Assembly: GCF_003369915.1 (NCBI RefSeq)
Contig: NC_046675.1
Coordinates: forward strand, 2,542,001-2,606,000
Reading direction: 5' to 3'
Origin: Drosophila miranda
Taxonomy: Eukaryota; Arthropoda; Insecta; Diptera; Drosophilidae
DNA length: 64,000 bases
The position numbers and the translations under genes are program-made. The notes beneath the pieces are model-generated. The model did no database searches. It was given only the letters and a program-made list of their open reading frames with translations, and was not told the origin of the DNA. Of the stretch, positions 22,807-35,639 are shown one piece after another; the stretch's first letter is position 1, and each line of letters opens with the position of its first letter.

Positions 22807-25800
22807 TCCTCCTCCTGGTCCGTCCTGTCAGTCTGCATCTTCCCCTCCCGCCGCTCCTCCAGTTTCTCTTTTGGCTCCTCCTTTTTCCTCTCGCTCTCAG
22901 CATCCTTTTCCACTTTCTCCACCTTCGGTGTCTCCTCCACTTCCACCTCCTCCTCCTCCTGGGCACTTGCCGCTCCCGCCTCTGGCTTCTCCTCCACGAC
23001 GGGACTGGGCGTGGGCGTGACCAGCAGCTCGGAATGCCGACGCTGCAGATGCTCCGGCAGCCGTCGCTCGTAGAACAGCATGTACGCGGAGTTGGTCTTC
23101 TCAAAGCTAAAGTCCAGATACTTTTCCGTCACCGAATCGTAGGTTTTGCTCTGCAAAAAACGGGGAAACAAGCATTAGATCGGAAAAGGGCAGGCGGAGG
23201 CTCAAGGAGCACTCAGGGACTCAAGGACTCACTGTCATCTCGCCGCCAAAACATTCGGCTGCAATTTGCGAGGGATCAAAGGGCTTGACCTCGGCGTCGT
23301 TGAAGAGAAACCACCGCTCGAGCGGATGGAAGTTGTTCTTCGTTCGCTCCTTGATGAAGCTGTAGTAGTGGCCGCCGTCGGCGGTGCCTGTGTGGACGGT
23401 GACGCCTACCAATTCGTACCTGCAAAGGATTGGGGATACTCTATAGAATGTGCCACGGAGTCGTAAGGGATTCGGTCTCACTCATAGCACTCCTCAATGT
23501 CCGCATCCAGCGTTGCCTCAGCCTTTTCGTTCTCATCCCGATCGTTCGCGCCCGATCCCGCCTCGCTCTCCCGCTGCCGCTTCTCGCGCTCCTCTTTGTA
23601 CTGCTGCGGCATGAGGGCCTTCTCCACGTAGTGGCGCATGTTAAGGTGCAGCGGGAACGAGAAGTGGGTGTTCACCTTCTCCTTGAGCATCGTTACCATG
23701 TTGAACGTGTACCGCATCGTGTTGAAGCACAGGATCTGGGGCAGCTTCTTGAAGCAGGCCCGCTTCTCGGCGCGCACCTTCTTGCCGCACTGCGAGCAGG
23801 TGTACATGTTGTCGCCCTCAAGGGTGTCCTTGACGGTGACCTCGTCCAGGGACTCCTGCAAGTTGCGCATATCCGCCACCTGGCAGCGCACCGTGTAGAA
23901 CTCCTCGGCGGTGCGCGAGACGTGGCCGCAGTCCAGCGAGACCACGTTGTTGCTGAGCGTCCCGCAGAAGAGCCGCTTCACCAGATGCTTCAGATCGGGC
24001 GTCATCTCCTCCAGCTTGGACACCAGGTCAATGAAGAACTCGGCCATGTCCTTCTGCTCGCCGGTATTCAGCGGCTGGTGGTCCATCTGGTACACCTTGC
24101 AGAAGTTCCTCGGATTGTAGGCCTTCCGCTCCGACTCCAGCAGGTACGCGAACATTCGCTGCAGCTCGAGCAGCGTCGGGGCATGCTTCTGGGCCCCCGC
24201 CGGGGGCACTCGCAGCACTGCCGCTCGGGCCTGGGGCATCATGTACAGGTGCTGGATGCAGGAGGCCATGTAGCAGGTGGCCCCCAGGTTGGTCAGACCC
24301 ACGTAGCCGCAGTCGGCTCGTCCCTCGTCGCGGGGCCAGTAGTCCCACGGGTAGGGGGGCTTCGGCCCCGACTTGTGCTGGGCCATCAGCCGGCCGTGCA
24401 GATAGGTGAAGTTGGTGGCACAGCCGCGGGTCAGCTCCATTAGCAGATCAAAGGCGGCCGCTCGGGACGTGGGCGACTTGCACTTAGGCTTGTGGCGGTC
24501 CGAGGGCGAGGGCATGTCGAAGAGGAAGCCCAGCAGCTGGTCCATGAAGACCAGGATCTTGGGCTTGTACTTGAAGCGGGTGTCGTGCTTGATCAGGTTC
24601 GACATGAGGTTGAGCAACCCCACCATGGCGTCGTCCTGGAAGCCCTGCCGCAGCTCGTAGTAGTCGCGGGTGAGGATGCTTTGGGAGATGCTCTCGCACA
24701 GCATCTCGATGTCGATGTGCTCCTCGGCGCCAATCTCCGACGACAGGGTGTCCACAAGGCGCGCCAGCAGCCAGAAGTAGTCCCTGCAGGCGGGCCCGTA
24801 CGGCTCCTTGCCCTCCTCCGACAGCAGGAACTGCGTGTGCTGCGTGGAGGCGCTCATCTGCTCGGCCATCGGCAGCAGGGTGATCAGCTTGTGCAGCAGC
24901 GGGGCCAGCAGCAGGCGGTAGCTCTGGGCATTGCCCAAGCAGATGCGATAGAGGCCCGCACAGATCTCGCGACGCACCGAGGGCTCGGGATCCTCCAGTA
25001 TGAACTTCTGCAGCCACATGCCGGGGTCCCCCTGCGACCAGAGCACGCGTCGGGCCTCCGCCGAGGCGTGGATGAAGCTCACGAGGATGTTCATGCTGAA
25101 CTGGACGAGCTGTGCCCGGCCCCAGAAGCCCGTGCGCAGCTGGTGGAACTGGTAGGGGAACACCAGGGAGTTGGGCGACACGTTCTGGTACACCTCGTCG
25201 TTGAGGATGCTCGAGAGACGCCGCAGGCACTGCGGCACCTCCATCAGCTGCAGCATGAAGGGATGTGGCCGCGACAGCAGCACGTGGATGTCCGGGGAAT
25301 GCAGCTCCTCGAAGCCCAGCAGCCAGAGGATGCGCAACAGGCTGGCTAGGCAGTCGTGGCGCCACTCGTTCAAGGCCACCTCCTTCGGATAGGAGCTCTG
25401 CTGCAGCTGGCCGGCAATGAAGATCTCGTACAGATGCCGCAGGCCTCCGCACTTGACGAACGCCTCGCTCCACTTGTTGTCGCCTAGCACCAAGGGCGCG
25501 GGGCCTGTCGGAATGGCCTGAGCCATGGTCGTGAGTGGCGGTGGTGGGGGTATGGGCGACGGCGGTGTGGCACAGCCCACGGGTCTGTCCAGGCTTTCGC
25601 TTTTCTTTTGCCGCTTGCAGTGCTGCTGCTGCTGCTGCTGCTGCTTGGTGGTGGTGGTGGTGGTGCTGCTGCTGCTGGGCTGGTTCTCCTTGTCGCCGCC
25701 ACTGCTGCCACTGGCCTCTGTGTCCGATTGCTGGCCACCGCCCAGCACCGAATCCTCCAGCAACTCGCAGATCTGTGGCTGTTGCTGCTGCTTGGAGTTC

Positions 25801-28800
25801 GGCTCTGGGGGCGGCAGTGGCGGTTCGTTGCTGTTCCTTCGCCTGGCCATTGATGACGACGACTTTTTGCCGCGCATCAGCTCGAAATTTCCGTTGGCCT
25901 CGCGCCGCACGCTGCTCAGGGCCAGGCTCTCCACAATGTGCAAGGAATACATGAACTTTTGCAGGTTGTTGGGGTCCAGTAGGTCGCGAAACTTTTGCTT
26001 GATCTGCTTGCGTTTGTTGTCCAGCTGCTCATCCTTCTCCTTGTCCTCGGAGGCGATCGCATCGAGCTGCTCCAGCTCGCCCAGGTCCGTCACCAGGCTC
26101 TTGAAGGCATCGAGGATCTGCGGATTGGTGGGCAGCATGGCCAGGATGTCCCAGACGCGGCGGGAGAGCAGCTGCGCCTTGGTGTGGTGCTGCAGATTCA
26201 CTGCCGAGGCCTGGGGTTTCATGTCGCCGAGGGTTTGCATCAGGCAGAAGAGCTTCTCGAAGTACTTTGGCTGCAGCAGGAGCACGGTGGGCAGGCATTC
26301 CTTAGGTGGCGGTGGCAGCATCGACGGATGCTCCAGATTCGATTCCTTTCGGCGTGCGCCTCGTCCCCCCAGGGACACGTAGACAATCTGATTATCCTTG
26401 AAGCCGGCATCGCCCAGGCTCCGCTCGTCGTAGTCCGAGGTCAGCTCCTGGCCCTGGGTGATGATCCTCAGCGGGCCGTCGCTCAGCAGCAGGCCCAGCA
26501 CTGGCGCCGCCATGCCCGTCTGCAGGCTCTCCCACCACTTGGAGACCTCGGCCTTGAGGTCCGCAATCAGATCGCAGGCGTGCATCTGCAGCGAGCTCTT
26601 CTCCGAGAGCCCCGCCTGCTGCAGCAGTAGCCGCAGCGGCGCCCCGGCGCCCTCGTTCTTCAGATTGCTGTGCGACGCAATGCCCTTGCCCTCGATGGCC
26701 CAGCGCCGCAGGTGGAAGGCGTAGCGCCGGCGGAACGTGTCCAGATGTGTGTTCAACAGGAGCAGGCCGCGCTGCACCCTCATCAGAGCGTTCTCGTCCT
26801 CAATGCTGAAAGAAAACCGCACTAGAAACGGGCATAGGTCGGAGACGAACTCACCTTTCAAGGGCTGTGGCCGCCTGCACCAGATTCTCCATGCACTGGG
26901 ACACGAACTCCTTCTCGAGACGCAGCTGCTGGCCCATGTAGTACATGTTGATGTACTGGATGGCCGCCAGAGAAACCTCGTTGCTCTGCGCTCGCAGGGC
27001 GATCTTCCACAGGTGGTACATGCCCACGGCACTGGCCGTGGACGAGATCTGGTCGTTGTGCTTGTCGTACTCGGCCATGGCGATGCGCGCGAAGCTGCAC
27101 AGCTGCTGGAACAGCCCCAGAGCCACCATCGAGAACTCCTCGGGCCGCAGCTCGGGCAGCTTCTTCAAGTACAGATGCTGCAGAGCCTCGATGCCGAGGG
27201 CATGCTGGTCTCCGCCCTTGGCCTGGGCCTGCAGCCACGAAAAGTAGCAGTCGGCGCACTCGGGATCGTGTGCCAGCCACTCCCACAGGGCATCCAGCTG
27301 CTCCAGAGTCAGGCGAAAGGTCTTGGGGGAGCCCACCGTCGAGAAGATCGACGAAAGGAACTGCAGCCGGACCGAGACCTGCGTCTTGTGCGAGTACAGC
27401 TGTCCGCCGAGCTGCTGCTGCTGTTGCTCCCCGTTCTGGTTGACCAGCAGCTCGGCGTGTCGTCGCGCATAAAAGCGGATGTTCTGGAAGAAGCACTGCA
27501 TCATCAGGTGATTGCGCTCCGCCCACAGCGTCATCGAGTGGGTGTCCGACGGCCGGAACTGCTGGAACGAGGCAAACAGCTTTGGCAGCAGGCGCAGGCT
27601 CACGATCACGCTCCGATTGTTGGCCACGTTGAAGAGGCAGCCCTCGATGAACTTTGTGCGCAGCTGGCGGTCCATGCTGAAGCAGAGCAGCGTGGCCAGC
27701 GCCTTCTCCGCCTCCAGGGCCAGAGATTCACCCAGTTGACCCTGCGATAAAAGAGAGCGAACCATTAGGGAGCCGTGGAGGACGAGCAGGAGGACGAAGG
27801 AGGAGGTGCACTTACAATCTTTTCATCTTGCAGCAGATCCCATAACAGCGTATTCCCCGGCAGGCAGACGTCGTTCAGCTTGAAGGAAGGCTGTACGGAG
27901 GTGGTGTTGCTCCCTCCCTTGGAGGAATTATGCTGCTGCGGCTGCTTGACCTCCAGCAGATCCCCATCCGAGTCCGACTTGGATTTGTTGGCCGCAGCCG
28001 CAGCCACGGCCGCAGCTGCATTGGCATTCGCCTGCCGCATGGTGGCCACCAGCGATTGCTGCGCATTGTCTGTTGCCACGGCGGCAGCGGCCACGGCAGC
28101 CACGGCGGCGGCGACATTGGTCTCTCCCGACTTCTGCATGGCCATGGCCGACTGGGCCACCATCATGGCAGCGGCGGCGGCCGCAAAGGCTGGCGGCACG
28201 TCCCGGCAGCTGCCACCGGCCACTGCCACACGCCCGGCATGGGAGTTGACCAGCTGGGCCAGCTCCTCCTCGCAGGGGGACACATCCTCGTCGTCGAAGT
28301 CCGCGAGATTCTTCTCCGACTTGTTGCTCATCGGCGAGGAGTAGCTGCCATCGTTCTCGCCCCCGCTCAGCAGCTCACTGATGTTCGTCTCGGCGATGGC
28401 CCGAATGTAGGGGCCCTCGCCATGGAGGTGCTTCAGCACAGCCGAGGGCACCAGCTGGCTGGCTGTCCCATCGCTGCAGTCGTCGCTGTCGGCCAGCAGC
28501 TCGCCGTCGCCGTCAGCATCCCCGTCATCGCTGCTGGGCACATCCTCCGGTCCGTCCCAGATCTCCACCAGATCGTGGCTCACCATCATCTGCTTGTTGA
28601 CCGCCTTCTGGCGCCTCCGCTTGTTGCTCGTCTTCTTCCGGTTGCGATGCAGCTGCAGCTCCAAAGCGGCCCGCGACTGCAGCTCCTCTTCGCTGCTCGT
28701 GTTGTCGATGATGTTCACAATGCGATTGTTTCTGCTGCAAAACAAAAGTAGGGGACAGTACGTAAGGATCAAATGAATCACAAGAATCGTAAATATCTAG

Positions 28801-30803
28801 AGAAATCTACAGAATGATGTGTTCCAATTGGTTGGCAATAAATTTCGATGCTATACAAAGAGAACATCCTTTTATCACTCCAAATTTGCATTCCCTAATC
28901 CACGCTGGGATTTCAGTTAAAGATCAATTCCAAACAGATGCGAACAATGCAATTTTTGAGAAATATTTTCCGACATTCTCTCTGGCATTTCGAGTGGTTT
29001 AAATCACTGCTAAAACCAGTCTAAAATATGTCTTAAAAGTATCATTCTATCGGCGAAACGGCGAGTCCGGAATCAATGTACCTCGTCAGGCACACGACAT
29101 GTATTTGGTTTGTCACTTTTGGCATCTCGGAGCATTAGGAGCAATGGGATACCAAATCACACCAGATCCAAAGCCATAGCCTTCCCTGCCTACAGACCCC
29201 TCTCTTAATACTTAATTCTAGCATTTCGTAAGAAAAGATTTCACATACACCATCTCCACTTTGCCTTCGGGGCCGAGTTGTTTGCCCTTCTCGGTGGTGG
29301 GATCGCAGATGTGGCGCCGGTGACGGGCCTGCTTGCAGGGCGGAATACCGTCGATGGGACTCTTTTGGCAGATTGGGCCGGCAACGCCGCCGCCACCGCC
29401 ACCGCCTCCGCTGGCCACGCTGCTGTCATCGTTGCCCACGTGATCGTCCTCCGTGTTGCTGCCCTCGATGCTGCCGCTGTCCGAACTGGAGGCAGTCACA
29501 TTGGCGCCCAGCAGATGGTCCTGCATCAGATTCATTTGGCTGCGCGAGCAGTCGCGTGCCCACAGTAGCTTGGTTAGCGCCGAGGCAATGTAGATGCTCT
29601 GCTCGGTGTGATCCTTGGGGTCCATGCGGCAGAGGAGCGAGTACAAGTGCATGGCCGGACGGGGGGCCAGGTTCTTCACCAGCGACGGCAGTATATCGAA
29701 GATGGTCTTCGAGCAGTGCTTCAGTTGGGTGGCCTGCCAGATGAGCTTGATGTCTTCCTCGGAGATTTGATTCTCTACGGCCAGGAAGTTGAGCAAAACG
29801 TGCGCCTGCTTCACGATCTCCACGTGCAGATTGGGCCCGAACAGGTGCTGGACAATGTGGTTCTCCGTTAGCCAGTTGGCGATGCGCTGGCCAAACAGCT
29901 CCACCTCGTTGACCGTCTCCGTGGTGCAGATCTCGTTGAAGAGGTTTATGTGCGAGTTGATCTGCGACATGCCTGAAAAATGAACCAATGAACCAATGGC
30001 AAACGACGCTTAAGTCGAGAATTCCATTGAAGAATGAAATTGTATGAGACTCACCTGCCAGACGCATCGTCAGTGTGGTGGATGTGAAGTACTTAAAGGC
30101 CAGGGCCAGGCCTTCCGTGTCAAAGTTGACGGCCACATCGAGGGGATCGCGCAGGGAGGACCACACGAAGTCGGCCATGGCACGGGTGGCCGCTGAACGG
30201 AGGTTCTGGTCGGACAGCTTGCACATGAACTGCAGGATACGGCTGCGCAGGGGCACGAACAGCTGCGTGTTGCAGTGATAGTTGAGCCAGAGCTTCACAT
30301 TCGACACTGCGGCGGTCATGGAGTGGGCTGTGGACACGGGCAGGTCGGGATGCTCGAAGCACAGCGACATGGCCCCAAAGCCGCCCGAGTTGCAGAAGAG
30401 ACTCACATTGCGCAGCAGGTAGATGGGAAGTTCATTATCGTGTAGATCACAGATTAGGGCCAAATGGTGGGCCTCTTCCGCCTGGAGGTCGTCCAGGCGC
30501 GAGTGCATCCCGTGCTTGTGGGCAATGTACAGGGGAAAGTTGAGCAGAAACACCTTCGAGACGAGCACCAGCAGTTTCTCGACCTCCGGCAATATCCACG
30601 GCTCCTCCGTGTACTGGATGTGCGCCTTGACACTGGGCGGCGGCGGTGGCGGTGTGCTCGGTCCGCTCCTCTTTGGCGGACCATCGCCAGCGGCCTGGAT
30701 TTCATCGGCGCTGGACTCCTTTCTGTTCTCCCCAGTTGGGCTAGACTCCTTGGGCTTGTTCTCGTTCTCCGTCGACGGCGACTCCGTTTCATTGCTGGAG
30801 TCC

Positions 30804-30836
<33 letters not shown>

Positions 30837-31265
30837 GCCTGGGCCACCACCTGAGCGGCACTGGCCGTGAGACGTTTGTAGTTCTCAATCAGGTGATCGA
30901 TGTGCTTGAGATGCTGCACCGTCAGGCAGATGAGGGACTGCACCACCAGATTGAACCGGTCGTAGTTCTTGTTGTCCCGGTACAGGCACATGCACTGCCG
31001 CTGGGACCATGACTGGATGTAGTTGAATGTCGTCTCGATCTCGCTCTTCAACAGCAGCTGGAATTTCAGCTCCGAGCTGGCCACGCGCGCCTCATCTGGA
31101 AGACCGAACGAAAGGCGGAAAATTCAGTGGGCGGTTCCGGGCAAGAAGGTTGAAGGGGGAGGAGTGGGCGAGGGGCGGGGAGACGTCGGCTCGCCGAGCA
31201 CCGAGCACCGAGCGATACTTACACAGCTCCAGGAGGTTCTGGAAGTCGGTGCAAACCTCGCACAT
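17537..31265 (-). CDS. puf: puffyeye (puf), USP34-family ubiquitin protease
   Basis: Giant deubiquitinase that in Drosophila stabilises Myc and acts on other ubiquitinated targets. I could join 20 exons: 31265-31223, 31095-30055, 29972-29249, 28734-27816, 27741-26855, 26805-23482, 23419-23233, 23150-22507, 22441-22318, 22245-22055, 22000-21727, 21650-21468, 21283-20884, 20815-20710, 20638-20467, 20388-20198, 20132-19780, 19719-18753, 18693-18356, 18291-17537. All phases close, giving 3940 residues. Long helical-repeat N- and C-terminal regions flank the USP domain: Cys box GLTNLGATCY (Cys2049), a CxxC zinc pair (CSQCGKK) and His box GTADGGHYYSF (His2330). Segments such as GFPFLYQQI and HGTTKL match USP34. 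Polyglutamine tracts are encoded in exons 2, 6, 8 and 18. The tail (17.5-18.3 kb) is acidic and Ser/Pro-rich with a KRNKK cluster. The intron after exon 15 uses a GC donor. Confidence 0.95.
19310..19525 (-). repeat. puf: CAG-rich Gln/Leu tract in puf exon 18
   Basis: Interrupted CAG/CAA runs encode a roughly 70-residue Gln-rich region (QQQQ blocks mixed with Leu, Lys and His). It sits between two conserved USP34-like segments and is an insertion relative to the mammalian family layout. Confidence 0.9.
22755..22806 (-). repeat. puf: CAG repeat coding polyglutamine in puf exon 8
   Basis: A nearly pure CAG tract encodes about 17 consecutive glutamines, in a Glu/Lys/Gln-rich linker just downstream of the USP catalytic domain. 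Pure tracts of this kind are usually length-variable between individuals. Confidence 0.95.
30804..30838 (-). repeat. puf: CAG repeat coding polyglutamine in puf exon 2
   Basis: About ten consecutive CAG codons near the N-terminus, followed by an acidic Ser/Glu/Pro linker. Low-complexity insertion in an otherwise helical region. Confidence 0.9.
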
Positions 31266-31639
31266 AGTGCTGCAGTTCGGTGGCCCTGCGAGAGCGGGGG
31301 GACCCTACAAAGAAAAAGCCGCGTTGCGACCTGTCCCTATTGTCGGCGGCGGCTGTGGCCGCTTTTCCTCTAGATTCGTGTTGGAGAATTGGCTGGTGTT
31401 GCTGCTGCTGCTGGTGCGGGTGCGCTTGTGTTCGTTCTCTTGACTCGCTCCTCACGGCAAACGTTCAATTCCATTTATAACTGCGCTTGGAATACCTGCG
31501 CTCTCGCGAGAAAAAAATAAACGTAATTTTCAGCAACAAAAAAAATTAAATTTTACACTTCATATATATATATATACAGGCGAGTGGAGACAACTACACG
31601 GTAACTACACATTGCTACATTTCAACAGATTTTCCGAGT

Positions 31640-32012
31640 AAGAAGAGGTATGGACAACAGGCAGAACTACAAGGAAAATGCAAAGCATGCAAGGTAAAAT
31701 CCACCCCCGTTGCTTGACATACCTTGGCTTGCACATCGGCTTTTTACTTTCAAGGTATATTGTCCACACACGTGAGGTTCGTATGAAACCTATAATTTGC
31801 CTTGGCTTTTTTTGCCTGTTGTCCATACCCCTTTCTATAGCCCATTCAAAATTACGCTCGCGATTTTTTCGTTGCATGTACGAGCAGTAGAGAGCAGCGG
31901 TGTGACCGTCGGACCCACCGAGATAAACCGTATCATTTTCAAAATATACCGTAAGTATACCGATGAACAAAGACGAAGTTAGCCCACTTAACCCCCATTC
32001 TAATTAAACAGG
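31640..32012 (+). repeat. Dispersed repeat, copy A
   Basis: The segment 31645-31835 aligns at about 80% with the reverse complement of 37985-38170 (shared blocks include ATACCTTGGC, CGGCTTTTTAC, TTCAAGGTATAT and TATAATTTGCCTTGGC). Its right part (31940-31980, AATATACCGTAAGTATACC) aligns with the reverse complement of about 37815-37860. No transposase frame or clear terminal repeat is visible, so this is an unclassified, probably non-autonomous interspersed element lying between the puf and ash2 promoters. Confidence 0.75.
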
Positions 32013-32330
32013 TGACCTATATATTTCGATCCCGATAGCTATTCTTGGTCTCTTAAGAAGACTTTAATTTCGTTGAAATAGCTTTAAAGCAGAGACTGAC
32101 TAGTTTCCACGTTCAGTGGACCCTGGGAGGAGAAACATTTCCCCAATTCTATACCATCTATTTCTTTCTGGCGCCCACACAAACCAACGGTGCAATACGT
32201 AATAATATTACTGCAAGACCATCGAATATTTTAGATAATACTTGGTGGAACCTTTAATTTGCTCCGACCTAGTTGCGCTCATTACCTTACCTTAATTTTG
32301 AAATCCTTTGAAATCCTTATTTTCTTTATA

Positions 32331-32402
32331 ATATATCGATGTACGAAAAAATCTATCCAAAACAATCGATGGCTGTGCAGCCCTAGGACATGGTAACACT
32401 TG
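32331..32402 (+). promoter_or_regulatory. ash2: Housekeeping-type promoter region of ash2
   Basis: Two ATCGAT cores (32335-32340 and 32365-32370), the first within TATCGATG, one base from the DRE consensus TATCGATA. A near match to core-promoter Motif 1 follows (TGGTAACACT, about 32391-32400). The ash2 ATG is about 70 bp downstream. DRE plus Motif 1 is the usual signature of broadly expressed, TATA-less Drosophila genes. Confidence 0.45.
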
Positions 32403-32468
32403 GCGACTTTTTGTCATTGTTTACATGATTTTGTGAATTAAAAAGAAAGACTGATTTTATACACTGCC

Positions 32469-35400
32469 ATGGAAGAGGGCCCAATGGAGACCAGCTCACC
32501 CACAGAGTCCAGTTCCGACGTTAATTTCCCGACTGAAGAGGAGAAATCCGCAGAGCAGCGAGCGGCGGCGGCCGGCTTTTGTTATTGGTATGACCATCGC
32601 TGTAATTAGCGAACAAATGATAAGAACATTCTGCATTTTAGCGGGAAAGAGCGCAACCTGAACCTCGTCGAGCTGCTCTGTGCCACCTGTTCGCGCTGGG
32701 TCCACGAGTCCTGCGTGTCCTACCAGCTGGGCAAGGGAAAACTACTGCCATTCATCACCAATTATGTGTTCGTCTGCAAAAATTGCTCCGCCACGGGTCT
32801 GGAGAATTTCCGCAAGAGCCAGGCCAGTAAGTGGAACTAGATCTTTACTTGTCGTGGTCACATAATGGATTGCCTTCTTTCAGCCATTTCCCAGATGTGC
32901 CACTGCGCCATTGCCAACATGCAGCAGGCGGCGTTGCGTGATGGCAAGCGTCAAATCCAATTTAGCAAGGACAAGGAGATCATTCCCTACATCGAGCAGT
33001 ACTGGGAGGCCATGACCACAATGCCGCGCCGTCTCACCCAGTCCTGGTACAGCACCGTCCAGCGTTCCCTGGTCAAGGATGTGCAAACCCTCTTCACCTA
33101 CGAGGAGCATTTGGAGCACGGTGCCATGTACGGGCTGTTCCACCAGGACCTGCGCCTCATCAAGCCCAACTATGAGAGCATGAGCAAGACGGGTGCTCTG
33201 CGGCTCACCGAGGATGGCTATACACAAGGTGAGACTTACAGAAACACTAGATTTGGGGGCCGAAAACATAGATCAGTAGATCGGTGGTAGAAGAGCTTCG
33301 TTTCTATCTGTTGTTTAATATCTAATGATCATATGATCAGTTTCGACATGCACTCTATCCGAAACTATACTGAGAGACTACCTTGGAACAAAACAGACGT
33401 GACTCCATTCCTCCTCAGCCAAATCCACATACGCAGAATCCACAGGTTGTCAGGGCCAAATTTCTGGCGGAAAAGCTAAATGGACAACACCGTCTGTACA
33501 GCTGATTTTGGGGTCTCTCGTCTCTGAAGTTGCAGTATTTATTGCTCATTCTGCTTTGCATACTGTCTCCCACCTACCCAAACAAAAGTTCCCCTCCTCT
33601 CTCTATGGCCCCGGCTGTTCTGCGTGTGCTTGCGAATCAAACAATTGAAAGAGCGAGAAGGAAAGCCCAAGATCGTTTCGCATAGTTTCTGTTTGGCCAC
33701 TGTATTCGCACACACTCTCTCACACACACACACACATGCAAGAGTCGTGCCAAAACACAGATACCGAAAGAGAGCCAGTGCAAGGCATGCTAAATGGAAG
33801 GTAAGGCGTCCCTCTTTCTGGGGATTCCCATTGTTCAAAATTCTATCAGAAAATAGCAAAACATACGCAACATATATACATGTGTATGGGTTGGTGTTTG
33901 CACAAAAGTCTTGAGGCGCCTACCCTCGGGCTGACTTACCTTCCATTCCGGTACCTTGCCTTGGCCCGTTGGTCCGAGCGCACATCTGGTAGGCCCCACG
34001 TATTAAGATTGTGGGGCGGGGTGGGGCTATCAGAAGCACTCCTCGCTCAGAACTCATTCATTGCAAAAAAGAAAAATAGTTACGCTTTTTATTTTGTTGT
34101 ATATTTTGCTGGCTTCGCCGCCCCGCGCTCTGCGTGTGTGTGGAATTGATTTTAATTTGATTTTGGTTTTGCTTTTGATTTTAAGCGCGACGCAATTTGT
34201 AGTTTTCTTCCTCTCTTTGGGTTTCTCTTCTCCTCATTTATTGTTTTAATTTTTGTGTCCTGCAATGACGTCAACGTTGGCCAGCCTCAACGAGGAGGAA
34301 TGTAAGCCTGTAATAACTGCAATCCGAAACGAACTTTGCCCCAAATCCCTTTTATGGCCGGTCACGTACGCCCGCAGCAGTTAACACCTCTCCCACTCCC
34401 TCTCCGCAGCAAATCTTGCCAAGAACAACAGGCAGAAGCGCAAATTTCCTGGAACAGATTCGGGACCCACCGGGAAGAAGGGCCGCCCCAGCTCCGACAT
34501 TACGGCCAACGTGAAGCTGCCACCACATGGCTATCCCCTGGAACATCCGTTCAACAAGGACGGCTATCGCTACATACTGGCCGAGCCCGATCCGCATGCT
34601 CCATTCAGGCAGGAGTTCGACGAGAGCTCAGACTGGGCGGGCAAGCCCATACCAGGCTGGCTGTACCGCACCCTGGTTCCCCATGCGGTCCTGCTGGCCC
34701 TGCACGATCGGGCGCCTCAGCTGAAGATCAGCGAGGATCGACTGGCGGTGACGGGGGAGCGTGGCTACTGCATGGTGCGGGCCACACACTGTAAGTACGC
34801 ATAGAATAAAGCTCCCAGCTGAGATCTAAGCGACTGATTTCCCCACCCATTTGCAGCTGTTAATCGCGGCTGCTGGTACTACGAGATCACCATCGAGGAG
34901 ATGCCCGAGGGAGCTGCAACGCGCTTGGGGTGGGGTCGAGAGTATGGCAATCTACAGGCCCCGCTGGGCTACGACAAGTTCGGCTACTCCTGGCGATCGC
35001 GCAAGGGCACCAAGTTCACAGAGAGCCATGGCAAGCACTACAGCGAATCCTACATGGAGGGCGATACCCTGGGATTCCTTATTGAGCTGCCTCAGGAGGC
35101 ATCTCTGGAGTATCTGCCAAATACATTTAAGGATCGGGTAAGACATGCCTATACACCGTCATGCCCATGTTTCTGACTGGAAACTGGAAATCCTTTACAG
35201 CCGCTGGTGAAGTTCAAGTCACATCTGTACTACGAGGACAAGGATAAGATCAATGAAACGCTCAAGAATCTTCACATACTGCAGGGCAGCCGCATCGAGT
35301 TCTTCAAGAATGGAGAGTCGCAGGGCGTGGCCTTCGAGGACATCTATGCGGGTAGCTATTTTCCCGCCATATCCATACACAAGAGTGCCACTGTGAGCGT

Positions 35401-35624
35401 GAACTTTGGCCCAGCCTTCAAGTATCCCGATGTGCTTGGCGATCGTAATGCAAAAGGGGTAAGCAGGAAATTTCTCCATCTCCCGACGCACCTTCTGAAT
35501 AATCTCCTCTCTTCCGTAGATGAACGACCGTGTGGAGGAGCTCATAACAGAGCAATGCCTAGCCGATACCCTCTACCTAACCGAACACGATGGCCGTCTG
35601 CGACTGGACAACATTGGCTTGTAG
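32469..35624 (+). CDS. ash2: Ash2, trithorax-group subunit of COMPASS H3K4 methyltransferases
   Basis: Core subunit, with WDS, RBBP5 and DPY30, of the Set1/Trx/Trr complexes; it stimulates H3K4 methylation in the nucleus. Seven exons (32469-32587, 32642-32826, 32884-33228, 34410-34790, 34857-35137, 35201-35458, 35520-35624) encode 557 residues, the expected length. An atypical PHD-like zinc module carries Cys38, Cys40, Cys53, Cys56, His61, Cys64, Cys85 and Cys88. A winged-helix-like segment follows (about 100-215), then a basic linker (NNRQKRKFP), the SPRY domain (about 295-490, with GWYYEI-like and LGWGRE motifs) and the DPY30-binding C-terminus. Intron 3 is 1181 bp, much longer than the others, and contains an alternative first exon. 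Its stop is only 79 bp from that of the convergent FAM149-like gene. Confidence 0.97.
34265..34301 (+). CDS. ash2: Alternative first coding exon of ash2 (short isoform)
   Basis: ATG at 34265 opens 12 codons ([12 protein letters not shown]) plus one base before a good GTAAGC donor at 34302. Phase 1 is exactly what the next ash2 exon (34410) needs, giving [13 protein letters not shown]. The resulting isoform would be 353 residues, keeping the SPRY and DPY30-binding regions but lacking the PHD-like/winged-helix half. A full CRE palindrome TGACGTCA spans the start codon (34266-34273). The exon sits inside the unusually long third intron, so it would need its own promoter. Confidence 0.6.
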
Positions 35625-35639
35625 CTTCCGTCTGCAAGG

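Noticed and set aside
23430-24443. 337-codon plus-strand ORF inside puf
   Set aside because: Antisense to the USP catalytic exon; Leu/His/Val/Arg-rich translation typical of a complementary frame.
26737-27750. 337-codon plus-strand ORF inside puf
   Set aside because: Antisense shadow crossing two puf exons and an intron; no start context or motifs.
27930-28751. 273-codon plus-strand ORF over puf exon 4
   Set aside because: Antisense to a coding exon that joins in phase on both sides.
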